From Aquimonas sp964586455 (lineage in GTDB: Bacteria > Pseudomonadota > Gammaproteobacteria > Xanthomonadales > Xanthomonadaceae), in contig CAZPHV010000019.1 of NCBI GenBank assembly GCA_964586455.1, forward strand, positions 11,492 to 75,491: 64,000 nt of DNA. Direction: 5' to 3'. Positions within the stretch are counted from its first letter, which is position 1. Every line of letters starts with the position of its first letter. Below the pieces are notes generated by a model. It saw nothing but the letters and a program-made list of their open reading frames with translations, was not told the DNA's origin and did not search any database. Of the stretch, positions 25,762 to 32,905 are shown piece after piece. Position numbers and translations under genes: made by a program.

Positions 25762-26562
25762 ATGCTCAACACAGCCCCTCGAACGCAAGCCTCTTTGGTG
25801 CCCAGCTCAGCGGTCCCGGTGCCTCAGTCTGCTGCGCCCTGGATCTGGTTCGCCGCGCTGCTTTCAATTGCGCTGTTCGCCATCGACACCTGGTGGCCGC
25901 AGTTCGGTTGGATTGCGCGGCCGCTGATCTGGTTGGGTACGCTGTTTCATGAGCTCGGCCACGGCATCGCTGCGATCATGCTGGGGGGTGAGCTGGTGCA
26001 GCTGGCGATCTACCCGGACGGTTCAGGCGTGGCCATGCACCGCGGTGCGTATTCGGCGTTCGAGCGCGCCTTGATCGCGGCAGCTGGGCCGTTGGGGGCA
26101 CCGCTGGCGGGGCTGGCCTTCTTTATGGCGCTTGGGCATCGGTATGCAGCGCGACTGCTGCTGGCTGCGCTGGCGGCGTTTCTCGCGCTGGCTTTGCTGC
26201 TGTGGGTGCGCAACCTGTTTGCGCTCGGCTTCATCGCGGCGCTGGTGTTGGGCCTGGTGCTGGTGGCTTGGCGCGGAGACGATCGCGTAGTGCTGGCGAT
26301 GACGGCGTTCGTGGCGGTGGAGATGAGCCTGTCCGCGTTCACCCGCGTGGACTATCTGTTCAGCGCTGGAGCAAACACCGGCGCAGGCACCCTGCCCTCG
26401 GACACGGCCCAGATCGCTCAGGCGCTGGGGCTACCGTATTGGTTCTGGGGCGCGCTGTTGACGCTGATCTCACTGGGCATCGTCGGCCTGGGGCTGTGGC
26501 GTGCGGTTCGCCTGGGGCGAGCTTCGCCGGTGCGGATGTCCGACAGCCGACTCGGTTCCTGA
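25762..26562 (+). CDS. M50-like membrane metallopeptidase family protein
   Basis: 266-residue integral membrane protein. The first hydrophobic segments carry FHELGHGIAAI (HExxH zinc motif, about residue 62), followed by GGELVQLAIYPDGSGVA and AAGPLGAPLAG, the order found in M50B-like peptidases. Six to seven helices in total. The ATG at 25762 has GGAG nine bases upstream and avoids a long Arg/Pro-rich leader. Catalysis and substrate are not known; it could be a non-proteolytic relative. Confidence 0.75.
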   Translation: MLNTAPRTQASLVPSSAVPVPQSAAPWIWFAALLSIALFAIDTWWPQFGWIARPLIWLGTLFHELGHGIAAIMLGGELVQLAIYPDGSGVAMHRGAYSAFERALIAAAGPLGAPLAGLAFFMALGHRYAARLLLAALAAFLALALLLWVRNLFALGFIAALVLGLVLVAWRGDDRVVLAMTAFVAVEMSLSAFTRVDYLFSAGANTGAGTLPSDTAQIAQALGLPYWFWGALLTLISLGIVGLGLWRAVRLGRASPVRMSDSRLGS

Positions 26563-26575
26563 CTGGGGCGACCGG

Positions 26576-26606
26576 CTGGTGGATGCGCTGCGCTTATCCA
26601 CCCTAC
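26576..26606 (-). repeat. dispersed GTGGATAAGCGCAGCGCATCCAC-type palindrome
   Basis: Minus-strand copy of a 31-base element built on GATAAGCGCAGCGCATC. Other copies are at 26874-26905 and 63756-63786. The arms GGTGGAT and ATCCACC can pair. Confidence 0.7.
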
Positions 26607-26873
26607 AACTACGAACGACGCCTTGCCTAGGCCGAAGCCACGAGCAGATGTACGCGCCCTTGGCTTCGGACAATCCACGCATCCAATGACGCCTTGCCTG
26701 GGCCGAAGCCAAGCGCAGATGTACGCGCCCTGGCTTCAGACAATCCACGCATCTGTTGACGTCGTGCCATCAGCAAAACCGAGTACCGATGTGCGCGCCA
26801 GCTGGTGGAGCCAAATCGCAGATGCGCGACCCGCGGCTTGACGCTCCGGTCGGGCGTACGCGCCTTTCGCCTT

Positions 26874-26905
26874 GGTAGGGTAGATAAGCGCAGCGCATCT
26901 ACCAG
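26874..26905 (+). repeat. dispersed GTAGATAAGCGCAGCGCATCTAC-type palindrome
   Basis: Plus-strand copy of the same element, with arms GGTAGAT and ATCTACC. It differs from the 63756 copy mainly by AAGCGC versus AAGAGC. Confidence 0.7.
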
Positions 26906-27036
26906 CGAGTCCGAACGACGCCGACCGCACAACCAAAGACCGAGCCTTCGCCTACCGCTCTGCTTATGGCGCGAGGCCCAAGGCGAGCTTGGGTTCGACG
27001 CGCTCCGCTTCGTGCAGCTTCCCGACTAGAACGCGC

Positions 27037-27438
27037 CTACTGCTGCGCCGCGCGCTTGCGTCGGGCGTCCTTGGGGTCGATCAGCAGCGGGCGGTAGACC
27101 TCGACGCGGTCGCCGTCTCGCAGCAGGCGGTCGGGCGGCACGGGATGCGCGAACACGCCGAGGTCGGGTTCGTACTCGGCGAGCTCGGCGATTTTCGCGC
27201 GCAGGCCTGAGGCTTCGTAAGCCTGCAGCGCGGTGGCGCCAGGCGCCAGATCCAAGGGCACGCGCCAGGCGCGATCGGGTCGGGCGTAGACGACTTCAAC
27301 ACGGATCGTGGCGGGCTTCTGCGCTTCTGTGCGTGCGGTTGCGGCTGCGGTTGCGGTTGCGGGCGTCGAGGATGCCTTGTCGGCATCGGGCCCCGTATCG
27401 GACTGCCCTGCCCCGTTCGACTGATCGCCCTCAGCCAC
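27037..27438 (-). CDS. rnfH: RnfH-family ubiquitin-like protein
   Basis: 133 residues. The first 45 are a low-complexity Ala/Thr/Asp linker encoded by GGTTGC-type tandem repeats; the rest is the RnfH beta-grasp domain (RVEVVYARPDRAWRVPLDL, VGVFAHPV-like LGVFAHPVPPDRLLRDGDRVEVYRPL and DPKDARRKRA). The start overlaps the ratA stop by 8 bases, the conserved ratA-rnfH pairing. The true start could be shorter, as the N-terminal extension is not typical of the family. Confidence 0.88.
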   Translation of the reverse strand: MAEGDQSNGAGQSDTGPDADKASSTPATATAAATARTEAQKPATIRVEVVYARPDRAWRVPLDLAPGATALQAYEASGLRAKIAELAEYEPDLGVFAHPVPPDRLLRDGDRVEVYRPLLIDPKDARRKRAAQQ

Positions 27439-27859
27439 TGCGCTGCGCCTCGCGCACGAAGTCGTCGACCATGCGATCGGCGACGCTTTGAAAACCGATC
27501 GCCAGCGCGCTGCCCATGAAGCGGCCTGCGGTTTCGAAGCTGAGGTTCAGCGTGACCTTGCTGGCGTCTTCGGCCAGCTCGGTGAAGACCCATACGCCAC
27601 TTAGCTTGGTGAAGGGGCCTTCGACCAGCTGCAGCTCGATGCGCTGCGGGCGCGTCAGCCTGTTTCGGGTGGTGAATGCGGTGCGCAGGCCGCCCATTTT
27701 CAGCTCCAACCGCGCCAGCATGTCGGTGTCCGAGCGCTCGAGAATGCGCGCGCCATCGCACCAGCCGAAGCGCTGCGGGTAGGCCTCGACCTCGTTGACC
27801 AGGTCGAACATGTGCGAGGCGGGCCGGCGCACGAGCGCGCTGCGGGCGATCTGGGTCAT
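27431..27859 (-). CDS. ratA: RatA-type SRPBCC (START-like) protein
   Basis: 142 residues of the polyketide-cyclase/START-like fold: IARSALVRRPASHMFDLVNEVEAYPQRFGWC at the N-terminus, VEGPFTKLSGVW in the middle and an amphipathic C-terminal helix (VADRMVDDFVREAQ). Family members are RatA (50S-associated toxin in E. coli) and Coq10-like quinone-binding proteins. Divergent from smpB, 87 bases apart, as in many gammaproteobacteria. The longer frame upstream of 27859 lies antisense to smpB and is ignored. Confidence 0.88.
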   Translation of the reverse strand: MTQIARSALVRRPASHMFDLVNEVEAYPQRFGWCDGARILERSDTDMLARLELKMGGLRTAFTTRNRLTRPQRIELQLVEGPFTKLSGVWVFTELAEDASKVTLNLSFETAGRFMGSALAIGFQSVADRMVDDFVREAQRSG

Positions 27860-27946
27860 GGGCTGGGACTGAATGCGGGGCTGCGTGGGGCTCGCCGTGG
27901 CCGCCCACCTGCGCCACAATCGCGGGTTCGAGCGTTGGACCAGGCC

Positions 27947-28435
27947 ATGAGCAAGAAGAAGAGCAAGGATAGCGGAACCGGCACGATCGCCCTCAACAAG
28001 AAGGCGCGCTTCGAGTATTCGCTGGAAGACCGCTACGAGGCCGGCCTCGCCCTGCAGGGCTGGGAAGTGAAGGCCCTGCGCGCAGGTCGCATCAGCTTCA
28101 ACGAGTGCTATGCCATCGTCCGCGGCGGCGAGCTCTTTCTGTTCGGCGCGCAGATCACGCCGCTGAACTCGGCCTCCACCCACGTGGTCACCGACGACCG
28201 CCGCACGCGCAAGCTGCTGCTGCACAAGCGCGAGATCAACAAGCTGGTCGGCGCGGTGGAGCGCGAAGGCTACACGCTGATCCCCACCGCGCTGTACTGG
28301 AAGAACAACCGCGTGAAGTGTGAGATCGCGCTGGCCGAGGGCAAGAAGGAGCACGACAAGCGCGCCGCCAGCAAGGAGCGTGACTGGCAGCGTGACAAGC
28401 AGCGGGTGATGCGCAGGCACAACCCGGCCGCGTGA
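27947..28435 (+). CDS. smpB: SsrA-binding protein SmpB
   Basis: 162 residues, standard length. It binds tmRNA and delivers it to stalled ribosomes. Visible: IALNKKARFEYSLEDRYEAGLALQGWEVKALRAGR, TPLNSASTH, RKLLLHKREI, LIPTALYWKNNRVKCEIALAEGKKEHDKR and the basic tail WQRDKQRVMRR. The ATG at 27947 follows a short, GC-rich leader. ssrA lies 298 bases downstream on the same strand. Confidence 0.96.
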   Translation: MSKKKSKDSGTGTIALNKKARFEYSLEDRYEAGLALQGWEVKALRAGRISFNECYAIVRGGELFLFGAQITPLNSASTHVVTDDRRTRKLLLHKREINKLVGAVEREGYTLIPTALYWKNNRVKCEIALAEGKKEHDKRAASKERDWQRDKQRVMRRHNPAA

Positions 28436-28648
28436 TGGCGGGGCGGGCTGCGCCCGCGGGATCGAGGATTGGCGATTCGCGGCGATTCGCTGGCGCACCG
28501 TTCGGTGTGTCCGTTGTCATTCGGCTGCGGCTGAAAGCGCGCCATCGTGGCCGTGCTGCACGCACGCCAACCTTCGGCGATCCCCAGTCCCGAATCCCGA
28601 ATCCCAGCCCCAAAGGCCCCCAACCTGAACCCAAGGCCGAGATTCGCC

Positions 28649-28678
28649 TTGTGGCCTGCCCCACCGCCTCCATATACT
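28649..28678 (+). promoter_or_regulatory. ssrA promoter
   Basis: TTGTGG (28649-28654), 18-base spacer, TATACT (28673-28678). It lies 55 bases before the mature 5' end, leaving a leader to be trimmed by RNase P. The rest of the smpB-ssrA gap (28436-28648) shows nothing coding. Confidence 0.7.
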
Positions 28679-28732
28679 CACCCGACGCGCGGCACGGGCT
28701 GATCGAAGGCCCGTCGCGTAGCGGCAAACCCC

Positions 28733-29088
28733 GGGGGCGACCAGGCTTCGACGGGGGTGTGAAACCGGAGGTGCGTGTCGAGGGGGCAGCTTTCCTCGTT
28801 AATCCAGCGGCAAAAAAGCTAGTTGCGAACGACGACAACTACGCACTCGCCGCCTAAGTAGGCGAGTCCGACTCCCATCGGTGCCTGTAACGGTGGATCA
28901 GTCGGTCATATTTACGGGATCGTCCGAAGGCTGCTGTCTGACAGCCAAGGCCTAAAACTTCCAGACTGGTTCCAGGGTGTTCTTCGTGCGCTGTGTTGCC
29001 CTGAAACGAGACTTGACAACGTACTACACACGTAGATCCAAAGATGTAATGCCTTCGGACGGGGGTTCGATTCCCCCCGCCTCCACCA
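28733..29088 (+). ncRNA. ssrA: tmRNA (SsrA), tag ANDDNYALAA
   Basis: 356-base transfer-messenger RNA for rescuing stalled ribosomes. The 5' end GGGGGCGACCAGGCTTCGAC pairs with the 3' end CGCCTCC before ACCA; GGTTCGATTCC is the T loop, and CCA is encoded. The tag reading frame starts at the resume codon GCG (28825) and ends TAA (28855-28857), giving ANDDNYALAA with the ALAA degradation signal. The 3' end is the probable insertion point of the adjacent integrative element. Confidence 0.97.
29081..29088 (+). other. candidate attachment site, left (CTCCACCA at ssrA 3' end)
   Basis: The last 8 bases of ssrA, CTCCACCA, recur at 37231-37238 just beyond the integrase gene. tmRNA 3' ends are common targets of tyrosine integrases. 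Eight bases is short, so this depends on context. Confidence 0.45.
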
Positions 29089-29170
29089 TTTCAGGCAGCA
29101 AAATCAAGTGCTTACGGAAGGCGGGAAACCAAAATCACTTCCCACCCCACATAAGCCCCCGATTGTGACG

Positions 29171-29199
29171 ACGCGCAGGCCCTGCCCTGCGCGTTTTCG
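29171..29199 (+). terminator. intrinsic terminator downstream of ssrA
   Basis: Stem ACGCGCAGG (29171-29179) with CCTGCGCGT (29186-29194), 6-base loop, then TTTTCGTTT. Plus-strand orientation; it would stop ssrA transcripts entering the element. Confidence 0.7.
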
Positions 29200-29208
29200 T
29201 TTGTGGGT

Positions 29209-29498
29209 TCAGCAGAGCGCGACCTCTCCCACGATCTGCGCGGCCCGATCCAACGCGGCGCCGAGCGCGGGGTCTTCGGCCGCCAGGGTCCGCGCAGCCT
29301 GCCGAACCTGCGCCAGCTCTCAGCGGCGAGCTCTGCGCAGTGCATCGCCGAGACCACGCGCACCACTTCGGGCGCCCGGTCCAGTCGGGTCAGGTCGACG
29401 TGCCGCCGGTCCAGGGCCTGCAGCAGCGCGCGCACTGCATCGGCGAGCACGTCGATTTCAGCGGTAGGCGGTCGGTGTCGGACGGTGGGCAGGCTCAT
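29209..29498 (-). pseudogene. small element protein with an apparent frameshift
   Basis: Starts by ATGA overlap with the preceding gene. The first 60 residues (MSLPTVRHRPPTAEIDVLADA...CAELAAE) are regular and helical. The same frame then turns into Arg/Trp/Ser-rich sequence running through a terminator to 29112, whereas the neighbouring frame from about 29318 reads a clean Ala-rich helix, ELAQVRQAARTLAAEDPA onwards, ending VALC at a TGA (29209-29211). A one-base slip near 29318-29330 would join them to a protein of about 96 residues. Decay, a sequencing error or programmed slippage are all possible. No family recognised. Confidence 0.5.
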
Positions 29499-29800
29499 GA
29501 CAGCAGCCTCGCCAGCCGAGCGTCAGCGCGCAGCAGTGCAGCGCGTGCGGCCTCGGGGTCCCGCTCTGCCCATCGGCGGGCTTCGGCTTCGATCTCGGAT
29601 TCCGCCATGCCCAGCGACGCTGCGCACATGCGGCGAATCTCGGCGGGCGTGTGCGGCTTCAAGGCGATCGACACGGCCGCCACCTCAATGATTCTGCCGA
29701 GGCGTTCAGGGCCCAGCATTTCGCGAAGTGCGGCGGCGATCACTGCCAGTTCGCGGGCGCGGTCTGCGACGTCTTCGGCGGTCTGCAGGTCGGCGGTCAT
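29495..29800 (-). CDS. hypothetical element protein
   Basis: 101 residues, Ala/Glu/Arg-rich and helical: a first helix VADRARELAVIAAALREM, then IEVAAVSIALKPHTPAEIRRMC, then EIEAEARRWAERDPEAARAALL. No signal peptide and no known family. It is joined to both neighbours by 4-base ATGA overlaps, so translation is coupled along the chain 30419 to 29209. The upstream part of the same open frame (to 30187) is not coding. Confidence 0.65.
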   Translation of the reverse strand: MTADLQTAEDVADRARELAVIAAALREMLGPERLGRIIEVAAVSIALKPHTPAEIRRMCAASLGMAESEIEAEARRWAERDPEAARAALLRADARLARLLS

Positions 29801-30096
29801 GGCGTGCTCCCCTGCTCTGCCAGCGCGGCCAGGATGCGAGCGCGCACGGTGCCGGTGCTGTGCTTCTCGGCCAGTCCATCGGCGCACCACGGATCGACAC
29901 CCAACAGGCGCAGCGCATAGGCCACGACATGCCGCGAAGCTCGCGCTCGGGCTGCGGCGAAGTCCTCCAGGTTCCCGGACCACCACGCGCGGTGCTCTGT
30001 GCTCCAGGTGTTGCACTGCCACTGCCGGCCCCACTGCACCATCTGGACTTCGGCGCGCGCCAGTTTGATCGCGGCGGCGATGCTCGGGCGGGTCAT
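29797..30096 (-). CDS. hypothetical element protein
   Basis: 99 residues from the ATG at 30096 that overlaps the preceding stop. Composition is mixed with five Trp: VQWGRQWQCNTWSTEHRAWWSGN, followed by a helical segment ASRHVVAYALRLLGVDPWCADGLAEKH. Trp/His richness suggests a compact globular fold. Not recognised. Confidence 0.65.
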   Translation of the reverse strand: MTRPSIAAAIKLARAEVQMVQWGRQWQCNTWSTEHRAWWSGNLEDFAAARARASRHVVAYALRLLGVDPWCADGLAEKHSTGTVRARILAALAEQGSTP

Positions 30097-30419
30097 GCGT
30101 GCATCTCCCACCGGGTGGTGGTCCGCACCCACTGGCGGCGGGCAGCGAGTACAGCTTGCAGCTCCGGCGAGGCATCGGGGCCGACATGATCGAAGTCGCG
30201 GCGCTCGATCGCGCGGACCAGTTCCATGCTGGCGCGCATCAGAGCATCGCCTGCAGCAGCAAGCTCGACAGCGGTGACGGGCTGGCCTGCAGTCGCAGGC
30301 ATCGGCGGCGGCGGCGCGGTGTGGCCGGCTGCGATCGAATCGAAAAAGCCGAGGGGCTTCGGGGTGCGCGCGTCGGTGTCGACTACGCGGAACGGACGGC
30401 GGTGCTGGGGGTTGCGCAT
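30093..30419 (-). CDS. hypothetical element protein heading the left operon
   Basis: 108 residues. The ATG at 30419 has AGGAGT seven bases upstream, a strong ribosome site. Basic N-terminus (MRNPQHRRPFRVVDTDA), a Pro-rich linker (AAGHTAPPPPMPATAG), then a helix (AAAGDALMRASMELVRAIERRDFDHV). Not recognised. First of four ATGA-coupled genes reading toward ssrA; transcription presumably starts in the non-coding gap to its right. Confidence 0.65.
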   Translation of the reverse strand: MRNPQHRRPFRVVDTDARTPKPLGFFDSIAAGHTAPPPPMPATAGQPVTAVELAAAGDALMRASMELVRAIERRDFDHVGPDASPELQAVLAARRQWVRTTTRWEMHA

Positions 30420-30584
30420 GGCGTACTCCTCATGTGTTGGGGAGTCCGCCAGCGCGAGACCAATCACGGGTGGCGGACTGTGCGCAGGTTGGTCTACCGG
30501 CATGAGGACCGGCGAGCCCGAAGGCTCCCCACGCACAGCCCGCCAAAGATCAGCGAGCGCGCGCTACGCCACTTCGCGGGCATG

Positions 30585-30616
30585 AAAAAAGCGCCGGATG
30601 CGGTGGCATGGCGCTT
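30585..30616 (-). terminator. intrinsic terminator after the repeat unit
   Basis: Minus strand: AAGCGCC (30616-30610), 14-base loop, GGCGCTT (30595-30589), then a T run to 30585. It would end a transcript that crosses the two repeats. Confidence 0.75.
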
Positions 30617-30704
30617 GTTGCGCCTCATGTTCGGGAGACCAATCCCGGTCGCTGGATTGACAGCGACGCCCACAGACTGCCGGAGCGTTGCGGGGACTGT
30701 CAAC

Positions 30705-30794
30705 AGGTTTCCCCCTGCGCGCGCGGGCCGGACGTACTTCGAAATCGCCTGCCGCCGGATCGAAGAGGTTTCCCCCTGCGCGCGCGGGCCGGAC
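30705..30794 (-). CRISPR. two-repeat CRISPR-like mini-array, type I-E geometry, no cas genes in window
   Basis: Two perfectly identical 29-base repeats at 30705-30733 and 30766-30794 flank a unique 32-base segment (30734-30765), a 61-base period. The identity ends exactly at base 29 on both sides. On the minus strand the repeat begins GTCCGGCCC, has a GC-rich imperfect palindrome (CCCGC and GCAGGG arms) and ends in GGAAACCT, the layout of type I-E repeats, whose 3' part forms the crRNA 5' handle. 29/32 is the standard I-E repeat/spacer size. There is no third repeat. A P4-like immunity-RNA repeat is the main alternative. Confidence 0.6.
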
Positions 30795-30796
30795 AC

Positions 30797-30819
30797 AAGA
30801 AACCCGCCGTTCGGCGGGC
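30797..30819 (-). terminator. intrinsic terminator immediately ahead of the repeats
   Basis: Minus strand: stem CCCGCC/GGCGGG (30818-30813 with 30808-30803), 4-base loop, then TTTCTT. It follows the coiled-coil gene and stops 2 bases before the first CRISPR-like repeat. Confidence 0.75.
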
Positions 30820-30887
30820 TCCAGGGCCGGGCTCAAGGACTGCCCCGACGACAGGCAGGCGCGGCGACCAAACCGCGCCCGCAAACT

Positions 30888-31514
30888 TCAGCAGAACGCC
30901 AGCTTCAGCCGCTGATCACTGCCGCTCGCTTCGATTCCGAGCCGGTCGGCGAAATTTCCAGGCCAGCGAACGATGCCAGCCGAACGATCGCCCAGCGACT
31001 TCGCGAGCGCGGCCACACGCCGCGGCAGCTCTTCGGCTTCGGGTGGCGCATCCGGGCACGAATCAGCGGCGGCGACTCGGCACTGCACAACCTGCGTCGC
31101 TGCGGCGTCGATCGCATCAAGCGCGGCGATTGCAGCGGCGAGCGCGGTCTCGGCCGCATTCACCGCCTGTGCGGTTGCCAGATACGCGCCGGGCAGATTC
31201 GCGAGACCCTCGCGACGGCGAGCGAGGCGGCGTCGCTGCGATATCGTTTCGATCTGCGCGGCGAGCTGCTCGCGCTGCTGGCGAACCTGCTCGGCCTGCG
31301 CCTCAGCTGCTGCGCCGCGACCGGCTGCAGATTCGCGCGTGCGGATGGGGCCGCCGACCCTCAAGTCCTGCCACCGGCGTTCCAGCAGCGTTGAAGCTGG
31401 CCCCAGGGTTCGCTGAAGTTCCCGCAACTGCGATTCCAGCAGCGGCGCAGAAGCATCCTGTTCCAGGGCCTTCGCGACCTCGGCAAGGCTGGCATCGATC
31501 TGTTCGGGACTCAT
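30888..31514 (-). CDS. coiled-coil hypothetical element protein
   Basis: 208 residues from the ATG at 31514 (ATGA overlap with the preceding gene). Almost entirely helical: ALEQDASAPLLESQLRELQRTL, then a long Gln/Arg-rich coil (AEAQAEQVRQQREQLAAQIETI) and an Ala-rich helix. Two Cys near residues 150-160. Not recognised; the length and coil suggest a scaffold or DNA-associated role. Followed at once by an intrinsic terminator, so it ends the right-hand transcription unit. Confidence 0.65.
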   Translation of the reverse strand: MSPEQIDASLAEVAKALEQDASAPLLESQLRELQRTLGPASTLLERRWQDLRVGGPIRTRESAAGRGAAAEAQAEQVRQQREQLAAQIETISQRRRLARRREGLANLPGAYLATAQAVNAAETALAAAIAALDAIDAAATQVVQCRVAAADSCPDAPPEAEELPRRVAALAKSLGDRSAGIVRWPGNFADRLGIEASGSDQRLKLAFC

Positions 31515-31795
31515 GCGGCACCCCGCGAGCGGAAATCGAGCTCGGCACACATGCGGTCATAGGCCGCCTGTTGGGTCGGCGCCGGCGTCTGCGGCGTCTC
31601 GCCACCGTTCTGCAGGCGTGTGCACATCGCCGAATACGCCGCGTCGCGGAGTGCCTGCGGGTTCGGCTCGGGCGGCGCGGAATCCATCGCCAGCACGCCC
31701 ACGCGGAGCGATTCGCCATCGGCCAGAACGTCGCCGGGTCCGAGAACCCGGCGGCGGCCGGTGCGGTCTGTTGCGAAAACGGTTGAAGAGTTCAT
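31511..31795 (-). CDS. hypothetical element protein
   Basis: 94 residues. N-terminal beta-like stretch (VFATDRTGRRRVLGPGDVLADGESLRVGVLAMD), then a helix around DAAYSAMCTRL and a second AAYDRMCAELDF, an internal near-repeat of AAYxxMC. Ends in an ATGA overlap with the coiled-coil gene. Not recognised. Confidence 0.65.
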   Translation of the reverse strand: MNSSTVFATDRTGRRRVLGPGDVLADGESLRVGVLAMDSAPPEPNPQALRDAAYSAMCTRLQNGGETPQTPAPTQQAAYDRMCAELDFRSRGAA

Positions 31796-31809
31796 CGGTG
31801 TAACCTCGC

Positions 31810-32085
31810 TCAGTTGATAGGTGTGCGCGGCCGGCCTTCGGCGGCGGCGATCAGGTCAAGTACGTGGTCCCACGCGCGCGGGCCTGCTCGATCCAGCAGA
31901 GTGAAAATCGGCTGCGAGTTTTCTTGCTCGGCCTCGTACCGCTGCCGTAACAACCCGCCGGGGTCATGCTCCGCGAACAGGCTTTCCAGGTACGCACCGA
32001 CCGCGCGGGCCTCGGGCGTGTCCTCGCTGCGGGCTCGGCTGGCGTGCTGCTCCAGGGCCTGCAGGCGACGTTGCAACGTGGTCAT
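31810..32085 (-). CDS. hypothetical element protein
   Basis: 91 residues: an N-terminal coiled segment (TLQRRLQALEQHASRA) and acidic helices (YLESLFAEHDPGGLLRQRYEAEQE). The opening resembles that of the next gene upstream (MNRPLQARLSALEAHAEHRR), so the two may be diverged duplicates. Start overlaps the preceding stop by 4 bases. Not recognised. Confidence 0.65.
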   Translation of the reverse strand: MTTLQRRLQALEQHASRARSEDTPEARAVGAYLESLFAEHDPGGLLRQRYEAEQENSQPIFTLLDRAGPRAWDHVLDLIAAAEGRPRTPIN

Positions 32086-32324
32086 GCTCGGGCCTCGCAG
32101 GTCCGCTGATAAAGCTCGCTCGCCCGCTCCGGCGAGTCGCTGCGCTGGATCAGCGGCACGTTGCCGCCGTATCCCTCGACCTCCGCGAACGGGCCGGCCT
32201 CGCGAATCCGGGCGAACAGCGCGGCCACCTCGACGGCTGCGGCCTCGGGGTCGGTACCAGCGTGGCGGCGATGCTCGGCGTGCGCCTCTAGGGCGCTCAG
32301 ACGGGCTTGCAGCGGTCGGTTCAT
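32082..32324 (-). CDS. hypothetical element protein, possible paralogue of its neighbour
   Basis: 80 residues: MNRPLQARLSALEAHAEHRR at the start, then EAAAVEVAALFARIREAGPFAEVEGYGG. The N-terminal heptads match the following gene in layout. ATGA overlaps at both ends. The longer open frame to 32603 is antisense-like Arg/Cys-rich sequence and is excluded. Confidence 0.65.
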   Translation of the reverse strand: MNRPLQARLSALEAHAEHRRHAGTDPEAAAVEVAALFARIREAGPFAEVEGYGGNVPLIQRSDSPERASELYQRTCEARA

Positions 32325-32782
32325 CGGGCAGACTCCAAGGCAGCAATTCGGGATTCGAGTTCGGCGATTTCGGCGATGCGAGCGACGGCAGCGAGACTGT
32401 CCAGGACCATGCGGCCGGCGTCGGGTGCAAGCTCGCCAGCAGCGACGGCATCCACGACAGCACGCGCCTTGTCGGCGAGCCCTTCGGCTTCCGAGACAGC
32501 AGGCAGATGCACCGCCTGCGACTGCGGGCGTCGCGCAGGAAGCAATCGCTCGAAGATCAGGCGTTGCGCCCCAACGTCGCCGGCCAGGGCCGCAGCGATG
32601 CAAGCCTGCCCCACCCGACCGGCGTCGGCCTCGATCAACCGTTCCAGCAGCCGCGTGGCCTTGTTCTTCGCACCGCGAGGTTTGCCACGGTTGCCGGGCC
32701 GAAAGCGGCCACGGTCGTCGCGTCCCGTAATTGCGGGATCGGTTCGGGGGGCTTCGGGTGCGTTTTCGGTCGCGTCGGTCAT
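32321..32782 (-). CDS. DUF5681-like protein (possible small-terminase-type DNA-binding protein)
   Basis: 153 residues. Near the N-terminus GRDDRGRFRPGNRGKPRGAK then NKATRLLERLIEAD is the Gly/Arg/Lys DUF5681 signature, common in phages and mobile elements beside terminase genes. A helical C-terminus follows (AVVDAVAAGELAPDAGRMVL, ending in a coiled ELESRIAALES). A DNA-binding or packaging role is inference from the family. The start at 32782 is the first Met after a shadow leader. Confidence 0.7.
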   Translation of the reverse strand: MTDATENAPEAPRTDPAITGRDDRGRFRPGNRGKPRGAKNKATRLLERLIEADAGRVGQACIAAALAGDVGAQRLIFERLLPARRPQSQAVHLPAVSEAEGLADKARAVVDAVAAGELAPDAGRMVLDSLAAVARIAEIAELESRIAALESAR

Positions 32783-32905
32783 GTGGTGATAGTTGGGCGA
32801 GAAGTGGGGAACCGCAAACCGCCCTCCCCGAGCGCTACGCATCACTACGCATCGCGACGCACCTTGTCAGACACGGTGTCAATCGAACGGGCCGAAATGC
32901 GCGGA

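Larger units (their letters stand above)
26563..27036. repeat. repeat-rich intergenic region
   Basis: 474 bases with no gene. Two imperfect 66-70-base direct repeats (about 26618-26684 and 26688-26753, period 70) share the core GCAGATGTACGCGCCC and CAATCCACGCATC, and a degenerate third begins near 26757. Dispersed palindromes lie at 26576-26606 (minus) and 26874-26905 (plus). Confidence 0.7.
30420..30887. other. largest non-coding gap of the element (control region)
   Basis: 468 bases with no convincing protein gene. From right to left on the minus strand it holds: a terminator (30797-30819), two 29-base CRISPR-like repeats (30766-30794, 30705-30733), about 90 bases of unique sequence, a second terminator (30585-30616), a hairpin near 30512-30530, and the leader of the next operon. 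A minus-strand frame across it (30796-30494) is Arg/Ser-rich and includes the repeats as protein; it could be a spurious or an Ash/Icd-like phage-satellite frame. Confidence 0.6.

Noticed and set aside
28236..28838. Minus-strand frame opposite smpB and ssrA
   Set aside because: Lies across tmRNA and smpB, Arg/Ser/Ala-rich antisense.
30494..30796. 100-codon minus-strand frame across the CRISPR-like repeats as a real gene
   Set aside because: No ribosome site, Arg/Ser-rich, and it merely translates the repeats in two frames. An Ash/Icd-like satellite frame cannot be wholly excluded.
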